From a virus, in the IMG/VR virus record IMGVR_UViG_3300020810_001160, positions 1 through 64,000 of that record: a DNA stretch of 64,000 nt. One strand, given 5' to 3'. Shown piece after piece: positions 1-9,216 of the stretch. A program made the position numbers and the translations under genes. The stretch's first letter is position 1. Each line of letters starts with the position of its first letter. The notes beneath the pieces were generated by a model, which saw only the letters and a list, made by a program, of their open reading frames with translations, searched no databases and had not been told where the DNA came from.

Positions 1-1196
1 CCTCTTACAATATCACCTTTGTCATAATAAGTTGCGTTTGCCCAAGTGCCTTTCCAGTATAAACCTTCGTTTAGTTTATCCCAGTAAAGAACATTTGGTG
101 GTCTGTTACCTGTTGTGTCAGCAATAGCAATGTAAGTTATACCTCCAACTCTGACAACATCACCTGTTTTATAGGCAGTTACGTTGCTGTAATCACCTTT
201 TAAACTGAAACCTGTTACGAATAAATCCCAATCAGAAGTTGCTGTTGATGGTACAGCATTTAAATTATTTGTAAGTGCAACGTATTGGTAACCTCCGTAA
301 GTAACAATGTCACCTGGTTGATATTGTGTTACTGCACTCCATGAATCTTCAAATTCTAAACCTGGAATAAAAATATTCCAATCTGCTTCATCAGCCGCAA
401 GCGAACCTGTTGCTGTGTGTTGATTTATACAAATCCATAAGTTAGCACCGTACTTAACAACATCATTCACTTTGTATCTTGTTGCTGTTACCCATGCACC
501 TAAATATTCAATACCTTTGTGTAGGTATTGCCATTTTGCTTGATCTAATTCTAAACCATCTGCCGCATCTGCCGCCGATGTGTGACCAGTGACACAAACA
601 TAAAGTTGTCCACCATATCTTACTGTGTCATTTGGTTTGTATCTTGTTGCTGTTGCCCAAGTGTTTAACCAATTAAATCCTTTTGAAAAAACTTCCCATT
701 TTGCTAAATCTAATTCTAAACCGTCAGCAAGAGTTGCCGCTGATGTGTGTTCTGTTACACAAAGATAAACAGTTGCACCATATCTTACTAAATCATTAAT
801 TTTGTATCTTGTGCTGATTGCCCAGTCTGATTTGTAATCAAAACCTTCGATGAATAAATCCCATTTTGCTAGATCGCCTTCTAGTCCAATGTTTACATCA
901 GCGTTAGAAGTGTGTCCAGTGTTACAGATATAAATGTAACCACCATATTTTACAACGTCATTAGGTTTATAAGTTGTGTTTACTCCCCAAGAACCTTTCC
1001 ATTCTTGACCATCTGACATCAACGCCCAGTTAGCCGCTGTCAAGTCATCTTGGAATTCTGCCGCCGCAGTATGGTTTACCACACAAATGTATGTTCTACC
1101 ACCGTATCTTACGACATCATCTACTGAATAAACGGCACCTGTGTACCAAGCACCTTTCCAAACAAAACGTATTCTACCTAATTTAAACTCAGCCAT
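1..1196 (-). CDS. Repeat-module virion adhesin/fibre protein, 3' end outside window
   Basis: The frame is open from an ATG at 1196 to the left edge, so about 398 residues are visible and the C-terminus is missing. The product is built from about eight tandem modules of roughly 50-70 residues, each with the pattern W..G.W...T.Y..(G/N)D.V.YGG..Y.C...H.(S/A). This pattern resembles carbohydrate-binding (ChtBD3/CBM5-like) modules. The N-terminus (MAEFKLGRIRFVWKGAW) closely matches that of the next gene upstream (MADFRIDRIRFRWRGDW), so the two are tandem paralogues. A GATAAATA late-promoter motif lies 27 bp upstream, which fits a late virion gene. The likely role is a tail fibre or decoration protein that touches surface glycans. 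The role is inferred; the repeats are seen directly. Confidence 0.8.
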   Translation of the reverse strand, partial: MAEFKLGRIRFVWKGAWYTGAVYSVDDVVRYGGRTYICVVNHTAAAEFQDDLTAANWALMSDGQEWKGSWGVNTTYKPNDVVKYGGYIYICNTGHTSNADVNIGLEGDLAKWDLFIEGFDYKSDWAISTRYKINDLVRYGATVYLCVTEHTSAATLADGLELDLAKWEVFSKGFNWLNTWATATRYKPNDTVRYGGQLYVCVTGHTSAADAADGLELDQAKWQYLHKGIEYLGAWVTATRYKVNDVVKYGANLWICINQHTATGSLAADEADWNIFIPGLEFEDSWSAVTQYQPGDIVTYGGYQYVALTNNLNAVPSTATSDWDLFVTGFSLKGDYSNVTAYKTGDVVRVGGITYIAIADTTGNRPPNVLYWDKLNEGLYWKGTWANATYYDKGDIVR

Positions 1197-1222
1197 GGGT
1201 TAATATATCCTCTTATTGTAGT

Positions 1223-1230
1223 TATTTATC
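1223..1230 (-). promoter_or_regulatory. T4-type late promoter (GATAAATA)
   Basis: The minus strand reads GATAAATA, one base from the T4 late consensus TATAAATA recognised by gp55. It sits 27 bp before the ATG of the module-repeat gene ending at the left edge and just upstream of its AGGA-type ribosome site. Confidence 0.6.
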
Positions 1231-1231
1231 A

Positions 1232-4200
1232 TTATTCACCATATCCGTTAGAACTATCAATAGCACTTACCGGATCTCCCTCATTCAATTCTGTACTTGC
1301 TGTACCACCAGTGAAAAAGTTCAATGCTAACAATGAGCCTGAAATTCCACCATTTAAATTAGCAATTCTATCTATAACAATTTGTCCTGTTTCTGGAAAT
1401 GCTTCATTGAATATTTCTCTATTTCTTACTTTAATTTGTCCTGCTCTAAATCCAGAAACGTTCAAATTAGCACCACCGCCTGAAACTCTTGAACCTATGT
1501 ATGTTACAATCGCTTTCTGTGTTGGTACAATGTTATCGGAGTTAGCCGCCATTGTAGGATCTGTTGAAAATTCTCTAATTACAACTTCTGTTCCACCCAG
1601 TACAACTCCACCTAATGCTAATTCTGATAATCCTTGTAGATTGAATAAATCTGCGTTAAGTGTTACAATACCAGTTGCCTGTTCAACTTCAAATAATTCT
1701 CCAACACGGAAGTTACCATCTTGGTCAGTTGATGTATAGAAAACTCTACCACCGCCATTGTTTGCTGTTTCTCTAAATGGTTGTGCTTCAAAGCCTGGTG
1801 TAAATCCTGCATTAGTGTAAAGTTCTGGATAATTTGTTGTGCCTAATCCACCAGTACCGATATCTAAGAAATCATGTCCAGTCAATCTAACTTGAGAATA
1901 TTGCTGTCTGATAGTGATTACTGTTTCGTGATCTGGTGATTCGTTTGCTTTTAAACTTGGCGAAATTCTAAATTGTGCTGTGAGATTCGGAGCCACACCA
2001 GATACATTAGTGATCTGTGTTACTCTATAAATTTGATCGTCAATACCAGTGATGTACAACAAGTCACCTGGTCCAGGTTCTCTTGTTAATTCTTTAATTT
2101 GTACAACTTTACCTATTTGATATTCATCAGCAAGTCCATCACCTACAATAGTAGCACTAACATTTATAAATCCTGTTCCTCTGTTTGAGAATGTAGGTTG
2201 TGATAATACACCGTTTGCTATTCTGGCTTGTACTGCCACATCAAGTGTGTTAACATTATCTGTGATTGTTACTGTTGGTGCAGTTGCGTAACCTGATCCT
2301 GTATCAATCAATTGAATTTTTGAAACTTTTCCTGCGTTAGTGATAACTCTTCCTAAAGGTGGTGCACCTTTTTTAATCACAGTTGCGTTTGTCATTAAGC
2401 CTTGTGGCAGTGGAATAAAGTAACCACCGTTGCTTCTTCCACCAACGATTGTTGTGTATGATCCAGACAAAGTTGTTAATTCTTTCCAAGACACAGCATC
2501 ATATGAATAAGCAACTTCACCATTTGTTGTGATTGCTAGATATGTACCTTGTGAGTAAGTTACTGAATAAGGTCCTGTGTGTGGAGGTGTGTCTGATTCT
2601 GTCCATACTGTGATAGCACTTGTTGAACTTTGTGCCGCATTAGCATTTGAAACAAAAAATTTGTTAACTGAAGTTGAATCATCAAATGGTGAATCTTGAA
2701 CTGAAGCAATAAATTTACCACCAGCGAAAGTTAATTCTTGTAATAGATATTTGTTTCCACCAATGTCTGCCGCTAATTCCCAAGTTGTTCCACCATCAAC
2801 AGATTCCCAAGTTTGTCCAAAATTATTTCCTATAATCACTAAACCATTGCCAGCCGCAATTTTAGTAAACACTGGAGTTGATCCATCGTATGGTTCAACT
2901 TGTACTGATTGCCAACTGTTGCCTTCGTCTCCAGAAGTATAAACAACTCCTGTTTCAGCCACAACAACCCATTGTGCAGAAACATTTTCCCAAGCAACGC
3001 CTCGGAATATGTCTGCTCCTATGTTGCTAGATATATCTGACCAGTTTGCTCCATCTTGAGATCTTGCTAAAGTTCCTGTTGAACTAACAGCCATAAAATT
3101 GTTTGCACCACCAACGATGCCGTTCCAGTTTGCTGTTGGTACAGCATTGGCTACTGTCCAGTTTGTTGAATCCACTGTTCTTAAACCTCTACCGTTTCCT
3201 AATAACACAGTAACGTTTGTAGAAGAAACTCTTCTTGAAGCACCTAGTAAGTATTCTCCACTTAATGGTATTGAAGCAGTTGAATTAGCATACGGTGGTT
3301 CACTGAATTGAATTCTTGGTTCGATAAAATATTTTGTTGAAGGATCCAGTTCAGTTGCAATTTTAAATCCACCTAAGAAATGTTGCCATCCAGGTGTATT
3401 ATCAAATTCTTTTTTAACTGTACAAGTTTTTGTTACTTCGTCAAAAGAATCAATTATAGCATATTGTCCTCTACCAGTACCTTCCCAAATATAAATTCGT
3501 TGTCCCACAGTTTGTGCTGATGTGCCTTGGAACTGTTGATTTAATTGAATTGAAGTTGCTGTACCTGTTATTGCAGGTCCTGATTTACTGGTGTAACCAG
3601 CACCACCTGCCGGAGTTGAATCTCCAGGGCCTAATATTCTTACTTTGTTTACAGCACCATCTCTTGTGTTATCGTATGTGATTGATGCCGCCGCACCTTC
3701 TCCTGATCCTGTAATTGTTATATCTGCTTGAGTGTAATCTTGTCCTGCGTGGTCATAAGCAAACGCAAATATTTCATTTTCATCGTTGTATACAGCATCT
3801 ACCTGTGCTTCTTGTGTTTGGTTATTGAATTTTGCTGTGATAGGTGTTTCTGTTGGAGTTACTCCTTCAGCAACTGATCCCCAATCTCCATAAGAGTTAT
3901 TACCGTTGGTTGCTCTAACTTTTCCACCAGCAGTTGCTAGATAACCTATGTGACAGTAGTATGTAAACACAGAAACAAGTTCTGATCTACCTTCTCCGTT
4001 AACCCAGAAACCAATACCTTGATCAATTACCTGTGTAAAGTCGTTGGCAACAATTGATTTGTATCCACCATTGTGTAAATCTCCATCCACTTTTAATCCA
4101 ATACAACCTCTACCAAATGTTGATACGTTTTGTACATAACAAGAACGTGTTGTGATCCAAGCCGAGGCATCTGAAGCACCTGTACCCGGATTTAATGAAA

Positions 4201-6385
4201 CAAAAGAACCACCTGTTGGTCTTCTTGTGCCATACTCGTTGACTGGACCCAATGTGCCAGACAAACCACTTAAAGTCATATTTCTAATACCTGAACCATT
4301 GTTTACATGGAACATATCTTGACCTTCGTAACCTGTTGCTGGTCTGATTTCAGTACTTCTTAATTCATCTCCAACCAATGCTGTGTCTCTTGGTACTTTG
4401 ATCGGAAGTATTTCGTTGTACATTCCTGTTTTAATGAATATTGTTGCTGGTGATCTTTGTCCCAAGTCAGCATTAATAAAATCACAAGCAAATTTAACTG
4501 TTTTAAAAGGAGATGCTAATTGTGTACCTCTATCATCTGCATCAACACCTGCTGGTGAAACATAATAAACTTTTGGAGTTACATCAAAGTCTTCCCAGAA
4601 AGGAATACTGTTTGAACCTACTTTTAATAATTGACCCGATGTTCCAAGACCAATTCTTAATCTTGTAGAATCATCATTTTGTGTTTTGATATCACCAGGA
4701 TATTCCAATACGTTTGGTGTGTGACCTTGTGCTAATAATACCCAATAAGGACCAACATTGTCTGATGCAAAGTCTAACGGTGGTTTAGCATCTGATGAAT
4801 TTGCTTCGTGTTTAAGAATACATTTGTATAAAGTACCTGCTACGGTTACAACATCTCCAGGGAAATAAGTATTTTCTCCTGTAACACCACCAATGCCTAC
4901 TTCAACCCACGGACCTTTGAAAGCATAACCTTCTACAAGTAATTGCCAAGGAAAAGGTGTATCGGTTCCTTCATCATACACACTTCTTGTTGATGGATCA
5001 ACCTGTTGATTGTCTTTTACAGCGATGTAAAGATCACCACCTGCTCTAACAACGTCACCTGTTTTGTACGCTAATGGTAATTCGCCTAGATTAGGATCAA
5101 TATAAGTTGATGACCATTCTCCTTTGAATGTGTAACCTACAATTTGTAATTCCCAAGTGCTTGTGGCATCTGTTACTGCTGGAGTAACACCTATGTTACT
5201 TTGTAAAGCAACGTATGTGTAACCTCCGTAAAGTACCACATCTCCTTGTTGATAATATTTTGATTGGTTCCATAAATCTTCATATTCCAATCCTGGCATC
5301 CACAGATTATAATTAGTTTCATCCATGATTGTGTCAATAGCCCAATGTCCTGTTGCTACTTGCCACATACCCGGTGACCATCTTACTAATTCACCTGGAG
5401 CATATCTTTCACCGAAAGCATAATCGCCTCTGTATCTAATTCCTGTTAATACTGTTTCCCATTGTTGGCTGTTCGCTTCTAGTCCGTCAGTGGAAACGTT
5501 TGCTAAACCATTTACAGAAACTGTTGTTATTGCACCATCAGTAACTGTGTTAATTGTGATCACAGCATCATTGTCAGGAGTTGCTCCTCCAATGCTTGTG
5601 CCTAAAATTGTGAATGTTTCTAGTGCCACATAGTTAGAACCACCGTTTGTGATCTTAACATAATAAGTTGCTCCAACTTTGAAAACAAAGAATTGAAATC
5701 CTGCACCAGCAACTGTTGTAGTAGATGCTACTGTTGGATTAACAAATTTATTTGAAAGTGCTGATCTGTGTCCTGTTTTACATCTATAAACTGTACCACC
5801 ATAGTACACAATATCATCTGGATAATATAAAGTGTTGTTGATCCAATCTCCTCTGAAATTGTCTGATCTTGAATATTGATCCCAATATGCCGCATTGTAT
5901 TGTAAACCATCGTCAGCAGAACCAGAAGTGTGTGCTGTGTTACACTTCCAAATTGATCCACCGTAGATTACTGTTTGGTCAACGTTATAAAGAGTATTTG
6001 GAGTCCATACACTTGCCCAATCTTCTCCACGAGCAAAGTATACCCATTTCAATTCGTCACCTAATACACCATTGCTGGCAGATGCATTTGAAATATGTCC
6101 TTCAATACATTTGTAAATTAAACCACCAACTTTAACTAGTTCACCTACTTTGTAAAAAGTAGAAGGTTGCCAAGCACCTGTCCAACTTTGCCCGTCCATC
6201 ATTTGTGACCAACGAGGAGTTGAGTTGTTTAAATCATTATAAAAATTTGAATCTGATGTGTGTACTTCGATACAAACAAAAACTTTTGCACCATATCTTA
6301 ATACATCATCTTTAACATAAAGAGTGTTGGCTGTCCAATCACCTCTCCATCTAAATCTTATCCTATCTATACGAAAATCTGCCAT
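1232..6385 (-). CDS. Giant multidomain tail fibre/adhesin (1717 aa)
   Basis: A large late virion protein. Residues 1-560 contain about eight W..G.W / GD.V.YGG..Y.C..H modules like those of the adjacent partial gene. From about residue 604 (YYVSPAGVDADDRGT...) a right-handed beta-helix of the pectin-lyase type follows, with the usual 'YVS..G.D..G....PF.T...A' entry motif. Residues about 1070-1315 hold repeated 'S.DG..W' and 'G..F.A.S..G' units like BNR/Ycf48 beta-propellers. The C-terminal part is beta-rich and has the segment 'GFTPGFEAQPFRETANNGGG', followed by a collagen-free tail. No catalytic residues were recognised. The ATG at 6385 has an AGGAA ribosome site and a GATAAATA late promoter 18 bp upstream. 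The likely role is host-surface binding. It could instead be a neck whisker or decoration fibre. Confidence 0.8.
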   Translation of the reverse strand: MADFRIDRIRFRWRGDWTANTLYVKDDVLRYGAKVFVCIEVHTSDSNFYNDLNNSTPRWSQMMDGQSWTGAWQPSTFYKVGELVKVGGLIYKCIEGHISNASASNGVLGDELKWVYFARGEDWASVWTPNTLYNVDQTVIYGGSIWKCNTAHTSGSADDGLQYNAAYWDQYSRSDNFRGDWINNTLYYPDDIVYYGGTVYRCKTGHRSALSNKFVNPTVASTTTVAGAGFQFFVFKVGATYYVKITNGGSNYVALETFTILGTSIGGATPDNDAVITINTVTDGAITTVSVNGLANVSTDGLEANSQQWETVLTGIRYRGDYAFGERYAPGELVRWSPGMWQVATGHWAIDTIMDETNYNLWMPGLEYEDLWNQSKYYQQGDVVLYGGYTYVALQSNIGVTPAVTDATSTWELQIVGYTFKGEWSSTYIDPNLGELPLAYKTGDVVRAGGDLYIAVKDNQQVDPSTRSVYDEGTDTPFPWQLLVEGYAFKGPWVEVGIGGVTGENTYFPGDVVTVAGTLYKCILKHEANSSDAKPPLDFASDNVGPYWVLLAQGHTPNVLEYPGDIKTQNDDSTRLRIGLGTSGQLLKVGSNSIPFWEDFDVTPKVYYVSPAGVDADDRGTQLASPFKTVKFACDFINADLGQRSPATIFIKTGMYNEILPIKVPRDTALVGDELRSTEIRPATGYEGQDMFHVNNGSGIRNMTLSGLSGTLGPVNEYGTRRPTGGSFVSLNPGTGASDASAWITTRSCYVQNVSTFGRGCIGLKVDGDLHNGGYKSIVANDFTQVIDQGIGFWVNGEGRSELVSVFTYYCHIGYLATAGGKVRATNGNNSYGDWGSVAEGVTPTETPITAKFNNQTQEAQVDAVYNDENEIFAFAYDHAGQDYTQADITITGSGEGAAASITYDNTRDGAVNKVRILGPGDSTPAGGAGYTSKSGPAITGTATSIQLNQQFQGTSAQTVGQRIYIWEGTGRGQYAIIDSFDEVTKTCTVKKEFDNTPGWQHFLGGFKIATELDPSTKYFIEPRIQFSEPPYANSTASIPLSGEYLLGASRRVSSTNVTVLLGNGRGLRTVDSTNWTVANAVPTANWNGIVGGANNFMAVSSTGTLARSQDGANWSDISSNIGADIFRGVAWENVSAQWVVVAETGVVYTSGDEGNSWQSVQVEPYDGSTPVFTKIAAGNGLVIIGNNFGQTWESVDGGTTWELAADIGGNKYLLQELTFAGGKFIASVQDSPFDDSTSVNKFFVSNANAAQSSTSAITVWTESDTPPHTGPYSVTYSQGTYLAITTNGEVAYSYDAVSWKELTTLSGSYTTIVGGRSNGGYFIPLPQGLMTNATVIKKGAPPLGRVITNAGKVSKIQLIDTGSGYATAPTVTITDNVNTLDVAVQARIANGVLSQPTFSNRGTGFINVSATIVGDGLADEYQIGKVVQIKELTREPGPGDLLYITGIDDQIYRVTQITNVSGVAPNLTAQFRISPSLKANESPDHETVITIRQQYSQVRLTGHDFLDIGTGGLGTTNYPELYTNAGFTPGFEAQPFRETANNGGGRVFYTSTDQDGNFRVGELFEVEQATGIVTLNADLFNLQGLSELALGGVVLGGTEVVIREFSTDPTMAANSDNIVPTQKAIVTYIGSRVSGGGANLNVSGFRAGQIKVRNREIFNEAFPETGQIVIDRIANLNGGISGSLLALNFFTGGTASTELNEGDPVSAIDSSNGYGE

Positions 6386-6402
6386 TGATTAATTCCTAAC
6401 TG

Positions 6403-6410
6403 TATTTATC
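6403..6410 (-). promoter_or_regulatory. T4-type late promoter (GATAAATA)
   Basis: GATAAATA on the minus strand, 18 bp before the ATG of the 1717-residue fibre gene. It is identical to the motif before the downstream paralogue. Confidence 0.6.
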
Positions 6411-6414
6411 GCTC

Positions 6415-6789
6415 CTAACTTTCATAAGGTTCTACATATCCTGGATATGTATGAGCCTCGTTCACTTTTAATACTAATTCTCCCTCGTTGTTTACATAAT
6501 AAAATAGGTTTCTACCGTCCCATTTGTACTGTTCGTACACAAGATTTGGATAAACTTTTCTATGTTGTTGATCTCTGCCTTCAAAAAAGTCTTCACCTCT
6601 GCTCCAGTTGTTGTAATTTTCGTCAACATTTCCTGGTCTATTCAATTGAACACCATCTTCAAGTTTTAGTAAGTCTGCTTTCACCATGTATAATTCGCCG
6701 GCATCAGTTCTACGCAAACCGTAGAAATATCTATTGTTTGCTAGTGTTTTTTGTAACTCGTCTATGCCTACGCCAAATACTTGTGCCAT
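6415..6789 (-). CDS. Small virion protein, paralogue A (124 aa)
   Basis: The function is not recognised. The product shares a clear core with the 153-residue protein at 8414-8875: YFYGLRRTD.G.LY..K.D.L......(L/I)N.PGN.D.N.....G.DFFEGRD..H.K...NL.YEQ(Y/F)(K/R)WD..NL.YY.N..GELV..(V/I)N. The two are diverged duplicates flanking the 531-residue fibre protein. The position inside a run of late virion genes suggests a small structural protein such as a fibre adaptor. No convincing ribosome site precedes the ATG, and the gene lies 11 bp after its upstream neighbour, so translational coupling is plausible. Confidence 0.7.
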   Translation of the reverse strand: MAQVFGVGIDELQKTLANNRYFYGLRRTDAGELYMVKADLLKLEDGVQLNRPGNVDENYNNWSRGEDFFEGRDQQHRKVYPNLVYEQYKWDGRNLFYYVNNEGELVLKVNEAHTYPGYVEPYES

Positions 6790-6800
6790 TTAATAACTCA

Positions 6801-8396
6801 CTATGTTATATTAATTGTATTACCCATTAATGCGTGTGCTGTACATTGGTAATATAAAGTGTTTGGAGCATCCATTGGAACTTCAAACACAATATTACCT
6901 GATGCCGCACCATTGTTTGTTACACCTGATGTGTACGCCGCTCCACCATTAGAAACTCTAATTTGGAATGGGTGACTACCACCAGATAAATTTTCAAATA
7001 TGTATGTGTGTCCTCTTGACAAATACAGTACTGGATCGTTAGTAGTTACAGGAAATCCTGGTCCTGAGAAAGTGTAATCACTTGAACCATTAGCACCTAA
7101 TCTCCAAGTTAATACTGGACCATTCTTCTGTTCCCAACGTGTTCCATTGAAATATAAAACATTTCCTTGTGAAGGTGCTACAGAAACACCGTTGCTTGCC
7201 GCACTTGAGAAAAGGTGAGCAGATGTGTCTGGAGATATACCAACATTCACTGTGATCGAATTTGATGTTGTTGATGTAATCGCTATCGGCGTGTTGTACG
7301 CTGGATCAGTTACTCTTGGATACGAGTGAACCGTAGCATGATTATCTGTTGCACAGGTAAACACTATACTTCCGCCTTTGATGATTACTTTTTGTCCAAC
7401 TATTAATGAGTGCGTACCAATTGTCATTGTTAACACACCTGTTGCACCTGAATAAGTTGCACCAGTAACAGTGAATTTTTGTAATGCTAAATCAACGTCA
7501 GACAGTTCATTTAGAATTGTTGCACCTGTTGTGGCAGTTGAAAATTCTAATCCTGTTCCTGCTGAATTAACTTTTACAAATCTATTTGCCGCACCTGTGT
7601 AACTTGAAGGTGTGTCAGTTAGTGCTGTTAATGTTGTTGCGATAGTTGGTTTATTGTTTAAGTTGTTGTAGTTCAAATAGTATGTGCTGTCTAAACCATC
7701 TAATGTGTCTGCGTCTGATCCACCAGCACCTGAAGTTGCATCAGTGCCTGGTACCCAGTTTGTACCGTTCCATTTTAAAACGTTACCTGCTACCGGCGCC
7801 GAAGTTGTTGTGTCAACATCTGATAGTGCGTCTATTGAAAATGCTGAAACAATTGTTAAACCGTCTGATGTACCATTTACTCTTAAAAAACCGCCTGCTA
7901 ATCCACCGTAATCTGATGGAGTATCTGTAAGATCAGTAAATGTTGAGGCTCCATCGCCGCCGCCACCTTGAGCGGCAACGTTTCCTGGTTTCCATTTTTG
8001 AGCGCCAGCATCATAAATTAATGCTTGACCGTTTGTAGGAGTTGCTGAAGATGTATCAACGTCAGCAAATATATCGATAGATTTATTCTCATCTGCAAGT
8101 TTTACCCAAGCACCTGAGTGAGCGTAGTAGGAGGCATTCTCACCATGTACATGAGCAAACATTCCATGATACGTTGCCGCATCTGGTAATTCTGCTAGAG
8201 TGTTGTATAAAAATGTAATTTTGTTTGCACCTGTGGCTGTGATCAAATTGTTATTAACAATGGTCAGTGCTGTGCCGTTACCAAGTGCAGTGTATAATTC
8301 ACCGAAGTTGGCATTTATTTTTCCACCGGCGTCCCTTAACGAGTCACCTTGACCGTCATTCGGGATAATACCAGTGTTTATCAGTTGTCGTGTCAT
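6801..8396 (-). CDS. Fibre protein with C-terminal cupredoxin-like domain (531 aa)
   Basis: The N-terminal and middle parts carry repeated fibre units of the type 'L.DV.......G..L.(W/Y)(N/D)G..W.PG' and 'L.DTPS.Y.G.....VN..GTGL', common in phage fibres. The last ~95 residues form a separate domain: 'DPVLYLSRGHTYIFEN', then 'GGSHPFQI', a 'GVTNNG' turn, and 'LYYQCTAHALMGNTINI'. This is the layout of a blue-copper (cupredoxin) domain. His475, Cys518, His521 and Met524 occupy the type-1 copper ligand positions, with the C-x2-H-x2-M spacing seen in amicyanin. The start at 8396 has a strong AGGAGG ribosome site. The fibre role follows from context. Copper binding is inferred from the ligand pattern only. 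Confidence 0.8.
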   Translation of the reverse strand: MTRQLINTGIIPNDGQGDSLRDAGGKINANFGELYTALGNGTALTIVNNNLITATGANKITFLYNTLAELPDAATYHGMFAHVHGENASYYAHSGAWVKLADENKSIDIFADVDTSSATPTNGQALIYDAGAQKWKPGNVAAQGGGGDGASTFTDLTDTPSDYGGLAGGFLRVNGTSDGLTIVSAFSIDALSDVDTTTSAPVAGNVLKWNGTNWVPGTDATSGAGGSDADTLDGLDSTYYLNYNNLNNKPTIATTLTALTDTPSSYTGAANRFVKVNSAGTGLEFSTATTGATILNELSDVDLALQKFTVTGATYSGATGVLTMTIGTHSLIVGQKVIIKGGSIVFTCATDNHATVHSYPRVTDPAYNTPIAITSTTSNSITVNVGISPDTSAHLFSSAASNGVSVAPSQGNVLYFNGTRWEQKNGPVLTWRLGANGSSDYTFSGPGFPVTTNDPVLYLSRGHTYIFENLSGGSHPFQIRVSNGGAAYTSGVTNNGAASGNIVFEVPMDAPNTLYYQCTAHALMGNTINIT

Positions 8397-8413
8397 TCGT
8401 TTTTCCTCCTACT

Positions 8414-8875
8414 TTATCCTCTATCGAATGTTATTTCATTACTATCCATTAAGTAATTTGTTTTATCTAATGTGAATATTGTTGCTTCTCTAATTAAGTT
8501 TTCATCAGTTTGTGGATAAGTTATTACACCATCACCCACGTTACTGTTAATTCTTACAACTAATTCACCGTCGCTGTTTATGTAATAATTTAAATTTACA
8601 TCGTCCCATCTAAATTGTTCGTACCTTAAATTTTTAAAAGGTTTAGCATGATTTAAATCTCTACCTTCAAAAAAATCGTAGCCTTGATCAAAATCTTTAA
8701 AGTTATCATCAATGTTTCCTGGATTGTTTATTGATACAGGATCGTTTGCTGATAGTTGGTCCACTTTACCAATGTATAAATCTCCTTCGTCGGTTCTTCT
8801 CAAACCGTAAAAGTATCTATCTTTGATACCATTTTGAAGATATACTGATGTATCCTGACCAACGGTGTTTGACAT
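8414..8875 (-). CDS. Small virion protein, paralogue B (153 aa)
   Basis: A paralogue of the 124-residue protein at 6415-6789. It shares the YFYGLRRTD.G core, the DFFEGRD motif and the 'YYINSDGELVVRIN' strand region. It has about 30 extra C-terminal residues (TDENLIREATIFTLDKTN). The ATG at 8875 overlaps the end of the 110-residue gene upstream with almost no gap, so the two are probably co-translated. No known enzyme motif is present. A role as a small structural protein associated with the fibres is inferred from position. Confidence 0.7.
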   Translation of the reverse strand: MSNTVGQDTSVYLQNGIKDRYFYGLRRTDEGDLYIGKVDQLSANDPVSINNPGNIDDNFKDFDQGYDFFEGRDLNHAKPFKNLRYEQFRWDDVNLNYYINSDGELVVRINSNVGDGVITYPQTDENLIREATIFTLDKTNYLMDSNEITFDRG

Positions 8876-8876
8876 C

Positions 8877-9209
8877 TTATGTTATCTCCACGTAACTCAA
8901 CACACAATCTAATGAGTCGTTGATGTTTGCTTGAACGTTTAATGAGTTTTGACTTGCCACAATTAATTTTTCTCCAGAGTTTAAAACCCTTAAAGAAGAA
9001 TTAGGAGCAATCAAAACATCTTTCACAATAAAACCTGTAACCGAATCTGGAGTTGCTGTCAATGTAACACTGGCTTGTACAACTGATTCTGTCAAGTTTG
9101 CTAAAACCATTCCGATGATAGTTGTGTAAGATCCTACCTCTGCTTCATAAACAGGAGTGGTTATAGTTCCTATATTTTTTGTTACAGAGTTTCTAAAATT
9201 CGTTGCCAT
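8877..9209 (-). CDS. Small beta-rich virion protein (110 aa)
   Basis: A compact beta-sheet protein without enzyme motifs. It resembles the 108-residue product at 16806-17132 in length, strand pattern and the closing motif 'V.SYVE(I/V)'. Both contain a 'PAG/PNSS...L.SGEKL.(V/L)....' turn before the last strands. The two are likely paralogues that decorate the virion or join fibre to tail. The gene follows the 1243-residue fibre gene by 7 bp and overlaps the next gene closely, so it is part of a polycistronic late unit. Confidence 0.7.
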   Translation of the reverse strand: MATNFRNSVTKNIGTITTPVYEAEVGSYTTIIGMVLANLTESVVQASVTLTATPDSVTGFIVKDVLIAPNSSLRVLNSGEKLIVASQNSLNVQANINDSLDCVLSYVEIT

Positions 9210-9216
9210 ATTTTTC

